Shown here: in pieces, positions 37,302 to 47,941 of the stretch
Layout: each line of letters starts with the position of its first letter
Numbering within the stretch: position 1 is the first letter of the stretch
Origin: Plesiocystis pacifica SIR-1
GTDB taxonomy: Bacteria; Myxococcota_A; Polyangia; Nannocystales; Nannocystaceae
Reading direction: 5' to 3'
NCBI RefSeq assembly: GCF_000170895.1
Contig: NZ_ABCS01000002.1
Coordinates: 1-64,000 of the forward strand
DNA length: 64,000 bases
Program-made: the position numbers and the translations under genes
Notes under the pieces: model-generated
Database searches by the model: none
What the model saw: the letters and a program-made list of their open reading frames with translations, nothing else
What the model was told of the DNA's origin: nothing

Positions 37302-38096
37302 CTAGAACAGACCTTCGAGTGGGTAGCGGCCCGGCTCCAGGTAGCGGTGGGGGCCGACGTGGGCGCTGAACTGGGGCTCGTAATCGTCGAGCTCGGGGCC
37401 CGCGGCGACGAGCGCGTCGCCGTCGAGGATCACGCTCGCGTCGTAGCGCTGCTCGGGCAGCGGGTAGCGCCGCTCGCTGTAGATGGTGATGGTCCCCGAA
37501 CACCGCGCCCAGGTCGGCTCGCGCATGCACACGACGACCTCGTGCGTGAGGACCTCGGTGCCATGCTCGGGGGCGACGCCGCCCTCGAAGTCGGTGAAGT
37601 GCGTGCGGTACTCGAGGACCAGCAGCGGATCGCCGTCAGGCAATTTCCAGGACCCGAGGCTCGCGCCGTCGAAGCGATAATTTTGCTCGGCCCCGCTGGT
37701 CCAGCTGTCGAGCAAGATGGCATCGAGGGTCCAGCCGCCTTCTGTCCGGACGACCAACGCGCGGTGCTCCATCATGCCCTCGGCCAGGAGCAGGCCCCAG
37801 TCCTCGGACTCGGCCATGCGCGCGTCTTCGGGGTCGCAGCTCAGGTCCTCGTCGTAGCGCGCCGCGGCGGCGACCAGCCGGGCACAGGCGGCGTCGAGAT
37901 CCGCGAGGCCGTAGGCGGGCAGGTTCACCCCGTCGTCTTCCGGGCGCTCGAGCGGGGCGCGCTCGAGCGCCTGACTCGCAGGCTCGGCGGCGACAACCGG
38001 CAGCGGCGGTGTGGGCTCCTTCGCGAGCGGGGGCACGCTCTGGCGACAGGCCGCGAGCATGGCCGCGACGCCGACGAGCCCCGTGCAACGGCGCAC
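37302..38096 (-). CDS. Lipoprotein, function unknown
   Basis: 264 residues from a GTG that immediately follows the stop codon of the DUF885 gene, implying translational coupling. The signal peptide ends in MLAAC (lipobox) and a Pro/Ala/Glu linker follows. The mature part carries about five cysteines and patches such as DLDAACARLVAAAARYDEDL and THEVVVCMREPTWARCSG. No family recognised. Confidence 0.75.
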   Translation of the reverse strand: MRRCTGLVGVAAMLAACRQSVPPLAKEPTPPLPVVAAEPASQALERAPLERPEDDGVNLPAYGLADLDAACARLVAAAARYDEDLSCDPEDARMAESEDWGLLLAEGMMEHRALVVRTEGGWTLDAILLDSWTSGAEQNYRFDGASLGSWKLPDGDPLLVLEYRTHFTDFEGGVAPEHGTEVLTHEVVVCMREPTWARCSGTITIYSERRYPLPEQRYDASVILDGDALVAAGPELDDYEPQFSAHVGPHRYLEPGRYPLEGLF

Positions 38097-39842
38097 CTAG
38101 CCCTCCTCCAACATCGCCGCGCGCACGGCCGGGAGCGGGGCGCAGGCGTAGCTCAGCAGCGCGTCGTGGAACTGCCCCAGGGTCCGCCCCTCCCCCGCCG
38201 CCAGCCACTGCTCGCGCAGATCGAGGATCATCAGCTTGCCCAGGGTGTAGGCGAGGTACATCGGGTCGAAGGTCCCGCGCTTGGCCTGCTGCTCGGCGTT
38301 GACCGGGTCTTGAAAGGCCCGCGTCCGGAACAGCTCGGCGGACTCGTCCACGGTCATCGCCCCGGTGTGCAGGCCCAGGGCCGAGAGGAAGCGGACGTTG
38401 CGGAGCAGGGCGTTTTGCAGCTGACCCAGGCGGACCTTCGGATCCGTCGACAGGCCCTCGTCCCACATCATCTCCTCGGTGTAGTGGGCCCAGCCCTCGC
38501 CGGTGGTGAAGTTCCACAGCGAGCGCAGCACCTCGGACGCGTTGACGTCGACGTGCAGGCCGTGGAGGAAGTGCCCGGGCCAGACCTCGTGGACGGTGAT
38601 GAACAGCAGATCCGTGCGCCCGGGGATGTAGGCGACCTGCTGCGCCTCGGGCCAGCTCGGGTCCGGGGGCGAGATGTAATAAAAGCTCGGCAGCGGCGCG
38701 GTCTCGAAGGGCCCGGCGCCGTCGAGGAAGGCGCTGTTCCAGCGCATGAAGGTCGGGGTCTCGGTGACCTCGACGACGTCCTCCGTGGGGATGGTGACGA
38801 TGGCCCGATCGAGGAGAAATTGGCGGGCGTCGACGGCCTGCTGCGCGGCCGTGGCCAGGACCTGATCCGCCTCGGGCTTGTCCGCCGCGACCTCGGCCAT
38901 GACCGCCTCGATGTCTTTGTTGGGGTCGATCTGCCTGGCCGCCTCGATCGCCAGGGCCCAGTTGCGCTCGAGGTCCGCGTGGGCCATGGCGTGGAGCTCG
39001 TCGAGGCTCATGTCGATGCCCTGGGTCCGGCGCAGCATCTCGAGGAAGGTCGCCTCGCCCAGGCGAAAGTCCGCGTTGGCGCTGGCCTGGCGCTCGACCA
39101 AGAAGGCTTCGTAGCCTTCGAGCGCGCCCTGCATCGTCGCCAGGGCCTCGCCGAGCTCCTTGGCCCGCGCCTCGTCGAGGCCCGCGAGGGCCTTGGGCAC
39201 GTCGTCGCGGACGAAGGCGATGGTGCCCCGGGTCTGGAGCAGGGCCGTGTCGACGAAGGGCGCGGGCAGCTCGGCCTCGAGGTTGCCCTTGGCGTGCTCG
39301 AAGTGGGCGACGCTGGCCTTGGCCACGGCGATGACCGCCTGCGCGCGGGCGTCGACGGGCCGGTAGTCGCGGCTGACGTAGGGCGTGAGCTCGACGTCGT
39401 TGACGTAGACCATGGGGTTGCGCCAGCGGCTGCGCCGGACCTGGAGCTCGAAGAGATCGCCGTCGAGGCGCACGCGCAAGGAGTCGAGCTCGACTCGCTC
39501 GATCGCCGAAAGGGATCGAGGATCCACGGCGTCGAGATCGGCGAGGGCGGCGACCATGGCCGACTCCGCCGCCGCCAGGCCGTCCGGCGAGACGTCGCGG
39601 AGCTTGCCGTCGTAGTCGTGCAGGCCGAGGCTGACCGAGCCCAGGGGGTCGAGGTCGCGGATGGTCTGCAGGGCGCCTGCTCGGGCTCGTGACCAGTCTC
39701 CCGAGCGCGGTGCCGGCGAGCTCGCCGTCGCAGCGTCGGCGCTCGAGGTCGCCGGGCTGGCTTTGGAACAGGCCCAAGATGCCCCAACCAATGAGACGGC
39801 GAGGGCGACTGCGAAGGCGTGGCGAGGAGGATGCGCGAACAT
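38097..39842 (-). CDS. DUF885 family lipoprotein, probable metallopeptidase
   Basis: 581 residues with a lipoprotein signal (VSLVGASWAC) and a Ser/Ala-rich linker. The DUF885 hallmarks are present: VHEVWPGHFLHGL (HExxxGH zinc-site-like motif) and GEGWAHYTEEMMWDEG with the downstream acidic ligand. QNALLRNVRFLSALGLHTG lies toward the C-terminus. DUF885 proteins are predicted gluzincin-like peptidases on the cell surface, mostly uncharacterised. The lipoprotein gene downstream starts on the very next base. Confidence 0.88.
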   Translation of the reverse strand: MFAHPPRHAFAVALAVSLVGASWACSKASPATSSADAATASSPAPRSGDWSRARAGALQTIRDLDPLGSVSLGLHDYDGKLRDVSPDGLAAAESAMVAALADLDAVDPRSLSAIERVELDSLRVRLDGDLFELQVRRSRWRNPMVYVNDVELTPYVSRDYRPVDARAQAVIAVAKASVAHFEHAKGNLEAELPAPFVDTALLQTRGTIAFVRDDVPKALAGLDEARAKELGEALATMQGALEGYEAFLVERQASANADFRLGEATFLEMLRRTQGIDMSLDELHAMAHADLERNWALAIEAARQIDPNKDIEAVMAEVAADKPEADQVLATAAQQAVDARQFLLDRAIVTIPTEDVVEVTETPTFMRWNSAFLDGAGPFETAPLPSFYYISPPDPSWPEAQQVAYIPGRTDLLFITVHEVWPGHFLHGLHVDVNASEVLRSLWNFTTGEGWAHYTEEMMWDEGLSTDPKVRLGQLQNALLRNVRFLSALGLHTGAMTVDESAELFRTRAFQDPVNAEQQAKRGTFDPMYLAYTLGKLMILDLREQWLAAGEGRTLGQFHDALLSYACAPLPAVRAAMLEEG

Positions 39843-40033
39843 GGCCGATCCCCCATAACACGCGCCTCAAAGCCCCAAAGCTGGCTTTGTTTTTTTGCGG
39901 GCCTGACGCACTTTTCCCTTGTCCTCGACCGGCGAAGCTGGTGAGCTCCATGCCACGGTCCAGGACGCCTCGCGCCGACCTCGAATCCCTCTCAATCGAC
40001 CGCTTCGGTCCTCGACAAAGACTCGGAATCATC

Positions 40034-40636
40034 ATGAACAAGCCCCTCGACATTGGCGAAACCCTCTCCGCCTCCTGGGAGACCTTCACCAAGAACGCTG
40101 CCGCCCTCATCGTCGGCTTCCTCCTCCTGGCCATCGTCGGTGGCATCTCCATGGGCATCTGCCTCGGCCCGCTGCTGGTCGGCTACTGCCGCATGTGCCT
40201 GCGCGCCAACCGGGGCGAAAAGGTCGAGATCGGCGACGTGTTCAAGGGCTTCGACACCTTCGGCCCCGCCTTCGTGCTCATGCTGCTCGTCGGCCTGTGC
40301 GTCATGATCGGCATGATGCTGCTGTTCATCCCCGGCCTGATCGCCGGCTACCTGCTGTTCTGGTCGTTCTGGTTCATGGCCGACGGCGAGACCTCGGCGA
40401 CCGAGTGCATGAAGAAGTCCTCCGAGCTGGCCCGCGCCGACGTCGGCGCTGGCATCGTGTTCGTGCTGGTCAACGGCATCGTCAACGCCGTCGGCAACGC
40501 CATCCCCTTCGGCAGCCTGATCACCGGCCCCATCGCCATGGCCATGGCGGGCAGCGGCTTCGACCGCGCCGTCAACGGCGGCGCCCAGAGCCACGAGGTC
40601 GACAGCTACCAGCAGCCCATGCAGCCCGGCGCCTGA
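40034..40636 (+). CDS. Small multi-helix membrane protein
   Basis: 200 residues from ATG 40034. Three or four hydrophobic segments are visible (ALIVGFLLLAIVGGISMGIC, FVLMLLVGLCVMIGMMLLFI, then IVFVLVNGIVNAVGNAIPFG). The layout, with amphipathic helices like LDIGETLSASWETFTKN at the start and DVFKGFDTFGPAF in the middle, is that of DUF975/glycerophosphodiester-phosphodiesterase membrane-domain-like proteins. Function unknown. It is a single-gene unit; 39843-40033 upstream is partly AT-rich (CTTTGTTTTTTTGC) and may hold the promoter. Confidence 0.75.
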   Translation: MNKPLDIGETLSASWETFTKNAAALIVGFLLLAIVGGISMGICLGPLLVGYCRMCLRANRGEKVEIGDVFKGFDTFGPAFVLMLLVGLCVMIGMMLLFIPGLIAGYLLFWSFWFMADGETSATECMKKSSELARADVGAGIVFVLVNGIVNAVGNAIPFGSLITGPIAMAMAGSGFDRAVNGGAQSHEVDSYQQPMQPGA

Positions 40637-40673
40637 GCCCAATCGCTAGCTGAGCCATCGAGCCCGCCGAGCC

Positions 40674-42455
40674 TCAGCGCTCTGCGGGCTCGAGCTCTTC
40701 GAGCTCGTCATCGTCGCCGATGATCAACACCTTGCCGCGCTCCTCGGAGCGCGGCTTCGTCGTTTCGGGGCTCTGCTCGCCGCCTCCGCCCTCCCCCTCG
40801 TCGCCCCCCTCGAGGTCGCGCTCGATCATCTCGTCGGCGAAGCCGGCCGCGCCGCCCTCGGGGTCCCCCCTGCCCATCCACGGGCCCAGGGTCACGGGCA
40901 CGCTCAGCTCCCCCTCGGTCCGCGGCATGAGCCAGGTGAAGGCCTCCGCGCGCAGGCAGTCGTCGACCCCGGGCGCCGTGACGCCCAAGGCCTCGACGGT
41001 GACCTCCCCGACCGAGCCGCCCGCGTCGACCTCGAGCGCGAGCTCCCAGCGCGCGCCCTCGGGCAGCGAGGTCGAGCCCATGGAGCCGTCGACGAGGGGT
41101 CGCAAGCACTCGCTGACCGAGGCGTGGCGACCGTTGAGGGTGATCCGCAGGGCCTGCTCGTCGAAGGGGCCCCCGGCCAGGACGCGGATCGGGCCGAGCT
41201 CCACCGAGCCCCCGAACACGACCTCGTCCTGGGCCCCGAAGGCCTCGGCCCCGCCGCTCCCCGGGTAGAGGGCCTGCACGGCCTCGGGCGCGACGCAGGC
41301 CACGGCCGGCGCGTCGACGGGGGCGAGCTCGTCCCCGAGCTCGAGGCCGAAGCAGCGCTGGTCGTTCCAGTTCTGACCCACGCTCGCGCCCACGCCCCAG
41401 TCGAGCAAGAGCTCGCCCGCGAGCTCGCCGTCGGGCCAGCGCAGGGGCGTGCCCGCGACCAGGCGCAGCTCGGCGCCGGTCTCGATGACCACGTCCGCGG
41501 GCCCGGCCTCGCCGCCCGACGCCGCGCTCGTGCCCTGGTCGTAGAACACCGCCGTCGCCAGGGCGCGCAGCTGCTCGGCCTCGGCGACCTCGTCCACGGC
41601 GCGCCAGTGATCGGCGCAGGCGTTGCGGGTGGTCAGCTCGAGGGGGCCGGACCCGCCCTCGAGCTGCGGGTCGAGCAGGTAGAGGGTCGAGCCCTCGGCG
41701 TCGCGGAGCAGGGCCTCCCCCAGCGCGCTGGCCCGCCGGCGCTCGGGCGCCCCGTCCTCGTCCGACGCCCGCGGGTCCCAGGCCGTGCCCACGGCCGCGT
41801 CGGGGACGGCGAGCAAGGCTCGAATCCCGTCGGCGTCGACCCAGCGCCAGCGCGAGCCCGCCGGCGGCGTGGGCATGCCCCCGGGGTCGAGGGCCTCACC
41901 CACGCGCGCGCCCGGGCCCACGCGCACGTGCTCGCCCGCCTCGTCTCGAGCCGGAAAGGGCGCGCCCTCGACGACCTGGGTGAGGAGGGGGGCCAGGTGC
42001 ACCTCGGGGACGAACAGCACCATGCGCAGGTGGTCCAGATCCGCCAGCGCGCGGCCGCAGCCGTAGCGGCCCGAGCCGCCGGTGGCCTCGCCCTCCTCAC
42101 CGACCAGGTCGTTGGTCAAGGCCACGAAGTTGCCCACGCGCCCCAGGTCGCCCGCGGGCGGGTGGACCACGCCGACGACGCGCAGGCTCCTCGCCCGCGC
42201 CGGCGTGGCCGGGTCCGCGTCCAGGGGCTGCTCGGGCAGGGTCAGCACGTAGCTCGGCCCCGCGAAGCTCGGCCGCGCATAGACCCGAGCGCCAGCGGGC
42301 AGCGCCACGCGGCCGCGCAGGTGCTCGGGCGCCGGCTCGATGAGCGCCAGCCCCACGCGCAGCTCGGTCGTGGACGCGGGCGCCTCGGGACCGGCCTCCG
42401 GCGCGCAACCAAGCAGCAGCGCGGCGGCGAGGAGAGCTCGAGCTTCTGCGCGCAC
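40674..42455 (-). CDS. Large lipoprotein with a C-terminal AgmX/PglI-like segment
   Basis: 593 residues from the GTG at 42455. The signal peptide ends ALLLGC. The mature protein is long, acidic and lacks a recognised catalytic motif; it has five to seven cysteines, for example in RYGCGRALADLDHL and RNACADHWRAV. Near residues 500-560 a segment with VGEVTVEALG and VDDCLRAEAFTW resembles the C-terminal domain of AgmX/PglI-type gliding-related proteins. The tail is Glu/Gly-rich (EGGDEGEGGGGEQ). Confidence 0.65.
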   Translation of the reverse strand: MRAEARALLAAALLLGCAPEAGPEAPASTTELRVGLALIEPAPEHLRGRVALPAGARVYARPSFAGPSYVLTLPEQPLDADPATPARARSLRVVGVVHPPAGDLGRVGNFVALTNDLVGEEGEATGGSGRYGCGRALADLDHLRMVLFVPEVHLAPLLTQVVEGAPFPARDEAGEHVRVGPGARVGEALDPGGMPTPPAGSRWRWVDADGIRALLAVPDAAVGTAWDPRASDEDGAPERRRASALGEALLRDAEGSTLYLLDPQLEGGSGPLELTTRNACADHWRAVDEVAEAEQLRALATAVFYDQGTSAASGGEAGPADVVIETGAELRLVAGTPLRWPDGELAGELLLDWGVGASVGQNWNDQRCFGLELGDELAPVDAPAVACVAPEAVQALYPGSGGAEAFGAQDEVVFGGSVELGPIRVLAGGPFDEQALRITLNGRHASVSECLRPLVDGSMGSTSLPEGARWELALEVDAGGSVGEVTVEALGVTAPGVDDCLRAEAFTWLMPRTEGELSVPVTLGPWMGRGDPEGGAAGFADEMIERDLEGGDEGEGGGGEQSPETTKPRSEERGKVLIIGDDDELEELEPAER

Positions 42456-42580
42456 CCCCGAGGGGATAGCAAAGCTCGGGCCAACGCGCCGCCTTGGCTC
42501 TGGCGGCTCTTCGCGGCGCTTTGCACCTCGAACGATCCCGCGGGTGTGACGAGATGTCACGCGCCTGGGCGCCGCGCTTG

Positions 42581-43108
42581 TCAACTCGTCGCGTCGCCTT
42601 CGCCGTCGTTGGCGCCCTCGCCGTCCTCGACCGCCGGAGGCTGGCTCTGGACGCTCACCTCCACGCCGTCGCCCGGCCCGTCGAAGACCTCCCCGGCCTG
42701 GGCGTAGCGGTGTCCCTTGGGCGGCGCGTCGCCCAGGCCGAACACCTCCTCGTGGTCGTCGTCGATGGTCCCCGCGAGGAAGGCCTCGAGGGCGTCGTAG
42801 CTGACGGCGTAGTAGCCCCGGATATCGCGGCACAGGTGCGAGCGGCCCGAGTGCTTGCAGTGCTCGCACCACGCGAAGGTGCTCGACTCCGTGCCGTCCG
42901 GGGCCTTCTCGACGAAGGTCTGAAAGCCGCGGGCGTCGCACACCGGACAGTCGACCTCGCCGACGCGCTCGCGGCTCTTGCGGGCCTCGACCTTGGCTTC
43001 CAGCTCGGCCTGCTCGGCGACGTGCTCGCGCACGGGGAAACCACAGTCAGGGCACGCCGCGGCGCGATCCGAGACCCGACGTCCGCACTCGGGGCAGTCG
43101 ATGAGCAT
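42581..43108 (-). CDS. Zinc-ribbon protein
   Basis: 175 residues. An N-terminal zinc ribbon, CPECGRRVSDRAAACPDCGF, is followed by a second set of cysteines (CPVCDARGF, CEHCKHSGRSHLC) that may bind another zinc. The C-terminus (about 120-175) is acidic and low-complexity. Function is unknown; it may act as an adaptor. It lies 125 bp upstream of the lipoprotein gene and 44 bp downstream of the RtcR-like gene. Confidence 0.78.
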   Translation of the reverse strand: MLIDCPECGRRVSDRAAACPDCGFPVREHVAEQAELEAKVEARKSRERVGEVDCPVCDARGFQTFVEKAPDGTESSTFAWCEHCKHSGRSHLCRDIRGYYAVSYDALEAFLAGTIDDDHEEVFGLGDAPPKGHRYAQAGEVFDGPGDGVEVSVQSQPPAVEDGEGANDGEGDATS

Positions 43109-43152
43109 GGCCGGAGTGTAGAGACGGAGGCGCGGCCCTTACAAGCGCTCTG

Positions 43153-44769
<1,617 letters not shown>

Positions 44770-44883
44770 TTTGATTCTTTTTACACCGGTTACTCACGCA
44801 TCATTCAAATTTCAAACCATTGATTTAGTTGGACTTTTCTCCTGTATCAGACCGGCCCAGAAGCTGCTTTGACAGCCAGCATC
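44770..44883. promoter_or_regulatory. AT-rich divergent control region of the RtcR-like and RtcB-like genes
   Basis: Much lower in GC than its surroundings. It holds a dyad (CAATTTGATTC near 44768, CATTCAAATTTC near 44802) that could bind the activator. A GG-N10-GC sigma-54-like pair lies at 44854-44867 (CCGGCCC-AGAAG-CTGCTTT), but it is weak and only 17 bp from the ATG at 44884. Confidence 0.35.
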
Positions 44884-46206
44884 ATGGGCACTCCCCACGA
44901 CTTCCCCACCCCCGGCGCCTCGGCGCCGGCCATTCGTCAACCCTCTCCCCTGCCCGAGCACGCTCGGTTGATGGCCCTCGAGTCCGTGTGGATGGAGGGC
45001 GACGCCGTCGCGCAGCTGGCCCGCGTCGCGGGCATGGACGACTGCGTGTTCGCCGTGGGCATGCCCGACCTGCACTCCGGCCCGGGCATCCCGATCGGCG
45101 CGGCCCTGGCCTTCGGCCGGACCATCCACCCCCACCTCGTCGGCAGCGACGCAGGCTGTGGCGCCCGCGTCGTCAGCCTGGGCAAGAAGCTCAAGGTCCG
45201 CGGCGAGGCCCTCGAGCGCCGGACCCGAGCGGCCTTCGAGGCGCCCCTCGACGAGCACCTCGACCTCGACGGCGTCGACGACGAGGCCTTGCTGCGCGCC
45301 GTCTGGGAGCGCGGGGCCGAGGCCATCGCCGAGTACGCGCGCACCGAGGACCTCGCCGCCTTCGCCCGGGCCGAGGCCGAGCCCGCCTGGCTCCCGGCCA
45401 GCCGGCGCTTCGCCGACGGCGAGCTCCCCGAAGCGCTCCGCCTCGACGCCCGGGGCCGGTGCTTCGCCACCAGCCTCGGGACCATCGGCGGCGGCAACCA
45501 CTTCGCCGAGCTCGGCGCGGTCGAGTCGATCACCGATCCCGCCGCCGCCGAAGCCCTGGGTCTGCAGCGACGCGGCCACGTGATCCTGGCCCACTCGGGC
45601 TCCCGCGGTCTGGGGCGCGCCCTGGCCCTGCGGTGGGGTCCCGGCGGCCTGGTCGAGACCGAGGACCAGGCCACCTACCTCGCCGAGCTCGCGGGCGCCG
45701 TGCGCTTCGCCATCGCCAACCGGGTGCTGCTGTGCTGGCGCATGCTCAGTGCCCGCGGCGCGGCCAAGTCCTCGCGGATCCGCGGGACCTTCGACCTGGT
45801 CCACAACTTCGTCAGCGACGAGGGCGAGCAGGGCTGGGTCCACCGCAAGGGCTGCGCCCCGGCCGAGCAGGGCGTGCCCCTGGTGGTGCTCGGCAGCCGC
45901 GGCGCGCCCTCGTGGATCATGCGCGGCGGCGGTCAGCCGGCCTGCCTGTGCTCCGTCGCCCACGGAGCCGGCCGCCGCATGACCCGGGGCGAGGCTCGAG
46001 ACAAGCTCAAGCAGCGCCACACCCGGGCGTCGGTCAAGCAAAACGCCGTCGGCCGCCGCGTGCTATGCGACGACACCAAGCTGCTCTACGAGGAGCACCC
46101 CGACGCCTACAAGGCCATCGACCCCATCATCGAGACCCTCGAGCGCGCCGGCGCGGCCACGCGGGTGGCCGCGAGCTCCCCCCTACTCACGGTCAAGCTG
46201 CGCTGA
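44884..46206 (+). CDS. RtcB-like RNA ligase
   Basis: 440 residues from ATG 44884; the frame opens five codons earlier at a TTG. RtcB hallmarks are in order: MPDLHSGPGIPIG, SDAGCGARV (metal ligands Asp89 and Cys92), GGGNHFAELG, AHSGSRGLGRAL, HRKGCAPAEQG and SVAHGAGRRMTRGEA, the His that is guanylylated being in the last. RtcB joins 2',3'-cyclic phosphate to 5'-OH RNA ends with GTP and Mn. Differences from the classic enzyme (DAGCG for DIGCG, GSRGAPSWIMRG for GSMGTxSY) place it in a divergent subgroup. No rtcA is present. A family-1 array follows the stop. Confidence 0.92.
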   Translation: MGTPHDFPTPGASAPAIRQPSPLPEHARLMALESVWMEGDAVAQLARVAGMDDCVFAVGMPDLHSGPGIPIGAALAFGRTIHPHLVGSDAGCGARVVSLGKKLKVRGEALERRTRAAFEAPLDEHLDLDGVDDEALLRAVWERGAEAIAEYARTEDLAAFARAEAEPAWLPASRRFADGELPEALRLDARGRCFATSLGTIGGGNHFAELGAVESITDPAAAEALGLQRRGHVILAHSGSRGLGRALALRWGPGGLVETEDQATYLAELAGAVRFAIANRVLLCWRMLSARGAAKSSRIRGTFDLVHNFVSDEGEQGWVHRKGCAPAEQGVPLVVLGSRGAPSWIMRGGGQPACLCSVAHGAGRRMTRGEARDKLKQRHTRASVKQNAVGRRVLCDDTKLLYEEHPDAYKAIDPIIETLERAGAATRVAASSPLLTVKLR

Positions 46207-46447
46207 GTCGTGGACGTGGGGCAGGGAGGGCGTGGCGTCGTCCACGACGGCTAAAATAGTCAGGGACGTGGGGCAGGGAGGGCGTGGCGTCGTCCACGAC
46301 GGCTAAAATAGTCAGGGACGTGGGGCAGGGAGGGCGTGGCGTCGTCCACGACGGCTAAAATAGTCGTGGACGTGGGGCAGGGAGGGCGTGGCGTCGTCCA
46401 CGACGGCTAAAATAGTCAGAGACTGTGATTTACTCACAGTCTCTGAC
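46204..46447 (-). repeat. Family-1 double-hairpin repeat, array G (4 units)
   Basis: Four tandem long-loop hairpins. The first begins with the TGA stop of the RtcB-like gene. Units one to three are joined by GGCTAAAATAGTCAGGGACG without a small hairpin, and the third joins the fourth by AATAGTCGTGGACG. After the fourth comes a small hairpin CAGAGACTGTGA/TCACAGTCTCTG, where two changes relative to GGGACTGTG/CACAGTCCC compensate each other. The inserted IS element begins immediately after it. Confidence 0.95.
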
Positions 46448-46609
46448 TTGAGTTTCGCCCTTTTCCGCAGCAAGCGGGAATGGTTGGCGAGCACGCGAGT
46501 TGAAGGGCCCGACCCCGAGGCGGTGTACTTTTTGACGAGGTAACCGACCCGGGGCCGTGCAAAATGGCCCGCCGAAGTGTACTCGCTCTCCTCTCGTGGT
46601 TGAAAGTTC

Positions 46610-47941
46610 GGGGCTTCAGGATTTTGAGTGGGTCACCCCGCAGGGAACCCTGGTACGCCCCCTCCAGCCCAGGCATGCTGTAAGCCCGTGCGCGACCGAG
46701 ACCTCTACGCCAAGCTCCTCGGAATCGAAGACCCCTGGTACGTCCGCGACGTCGACCCGCGCCTCGAGGCTGGGGAGGTCGAGATCTTCATCTCCCGAGA
46801 CGAGCGCGCCGAGTTCCCGTGCCCAGTCTGCGGGGCCGCGGCCGGGCGCTACGACACGCGCACGCGCACTTGGAGGCACCTCGACACCATGCAGTACAAG
46901 ACCCTGCTGACCGCTGAGGTCCCGCGGGTCAAGTGCGCCGAGCATGGCGTCAAGCAGCTGAAGGTGCCCTGGGCCGAGCCCGGCTCGAGGTTCACCGCGA
47001 TGTTCGAGGCGCTCGTCATCGACTGGCTCAAAGAGGCCAGCGTGTCCGCCGTGGCGAGGATGCTGCGCATGACCTGGGACGAGGTCGACGGCGTCATGAC
47101 CCGAGCCGTCGCGCGGGGCCTCGAGCGCCGGCAGTCCCAGCCGCTGCGCAACATCGGCATCGACGAGACCTCGTTCCAAAAGCGCCACGAGTACGTGACC
47201 GTGGTCTACGACTGCGACCGCAAACACGTCATCGACGTCCTCGACAACCGCCGCCAGTTCGACCTCGAGGAATTCTACTTTGGCACCCCCCTCGAACACC
47301 TCCAGAGCCTGGAGTCGGTGTCGATGGACATGTGGGGGCCCTACGTCCAGGCGACGCTGATCCACGTCCCTGACGCGGAGCGCAAGATCGCCTTCGACCG
47401 CTTCCACGTGGCCAAGCACATCAACGAAGGGGTCAACAAGGTGCGGGTCGATGAGCACGCCAAGCTGCGCGAACTCGGAGACCGGACCCTGACCGGGACC
47501 CGCTACCTGTGGCTGAAGAACCCCGAGAACATGACGGCCAAGAGCCGGCTTCGCTTCGAGGCCCTGCGCGGGAGCTCGCTGCGAGTAGCGAGGGCGTGGG
47601 CGATGAAGGAGGCCGCGCGCCAGCTGTGGAGCTACGAGCGGCGGGGCTGGGCGCGGCGGGCTTGGAAGCGGCTCATCGGCTGGATGGCGCGGTCTCGACT
47701 GCCGCCGATGGTCAAGGTCGGCCGGACCCTGCGGGCGCACCTGTGGGGCATCGTGAACGCGATCGTTCTCGGGGCTACGAACGCCTCACTCGAAGCGGTG
47801 AACTCGAAGATCCAGGCGCTGAAGAAACGGGCGTGCGGGTATCGGAGCCGGGCTCGGTTTCGGAGCGCGATCTTGTTTCACTGTGGGGGACTTGAGCTCT
47901 ATCCGAGCGCTCATCTCGCCCACACGAATTCCTGAAGCGCC
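46610..47941 (+). mobile_element. ISL3-family insertion sequence
   Basis: 1332 bp. Imperfect inverted ends GGGGCTTCAGGATTTTGAGTG and (reverse complement of the right end) GGCGCTTCAGGAATTCGTGTG agree at 17 of 21 positions. The element is flanked by an 8-bp target duplication GAAAGTTC (46602-46609 and 47942-47949), the size typical of ISL3 elements. It carries one transposase gene and is nested in the 5' end of the outer element's transposase. Confidence 0.92.
46688..47935 (+). CDS. ISL3-family transposase
   Basis: About 415 residues from the GTG at 46688; a GTG at 46628 lies within the terminal repeat and is less likely. The zinc-binding N-terminus has CPVCGAAAGRYDTRTRTWRH, followed by HLDTMQYKTLLTAEVPRVKC and AEHGVKQLKVPW. 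The DDE catalytic core begins IGIDETSFQKRHEYVTVVYD and continues VSMDMWGPYVQATL and DRFHVAKHINEGVNKVR. The C-terminus ends AVNSKIQALKKRACGYRS, also typical. Full length, with no internal stop, so the element may be active. Confidence 0.95.
   Translation: MRDRDLYAKLLGIEDPWYVRDVDPRLEAGEVEIFISRDERAEFPCPVCGAAAGRYDTRTRTWRHLDTMQYKTLLTAEVPRVKCAEHGVKQLKVPWAEPGSRFTAMFEALVIDWLKEASVSAVARMLRMTWDEVDGVMTRAVARGLERRQSQPLRNIGIDETSFQKRHEYVTVVYDCDRKHVIDVLDNRRQFDLEEFYFGTPLEHLQSLESVSMDMWGPYVQATLIHVPDAERKIAFDRFHVAKHINEGVNKVRVDEHAKLRELGDRTLTGTRYLWLKNPENMTAKSRLRFEALRGSSLRVARAWAMKEAARQLWSYERRGWARRAWKRLIGWMARSRLPPMVKVGRTLRAHLWGIVNAIVLGATNASLEAVNSKIQALKKRACGYRSRARFRSAILFHCGGLELYPSAHLAHTNS

Noticed and set aside
46204-46447. 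CRISPR array
   Set aside because: Units are self-complementary and contiguous, with no unique spacers of constant size and no cas genes nearby.
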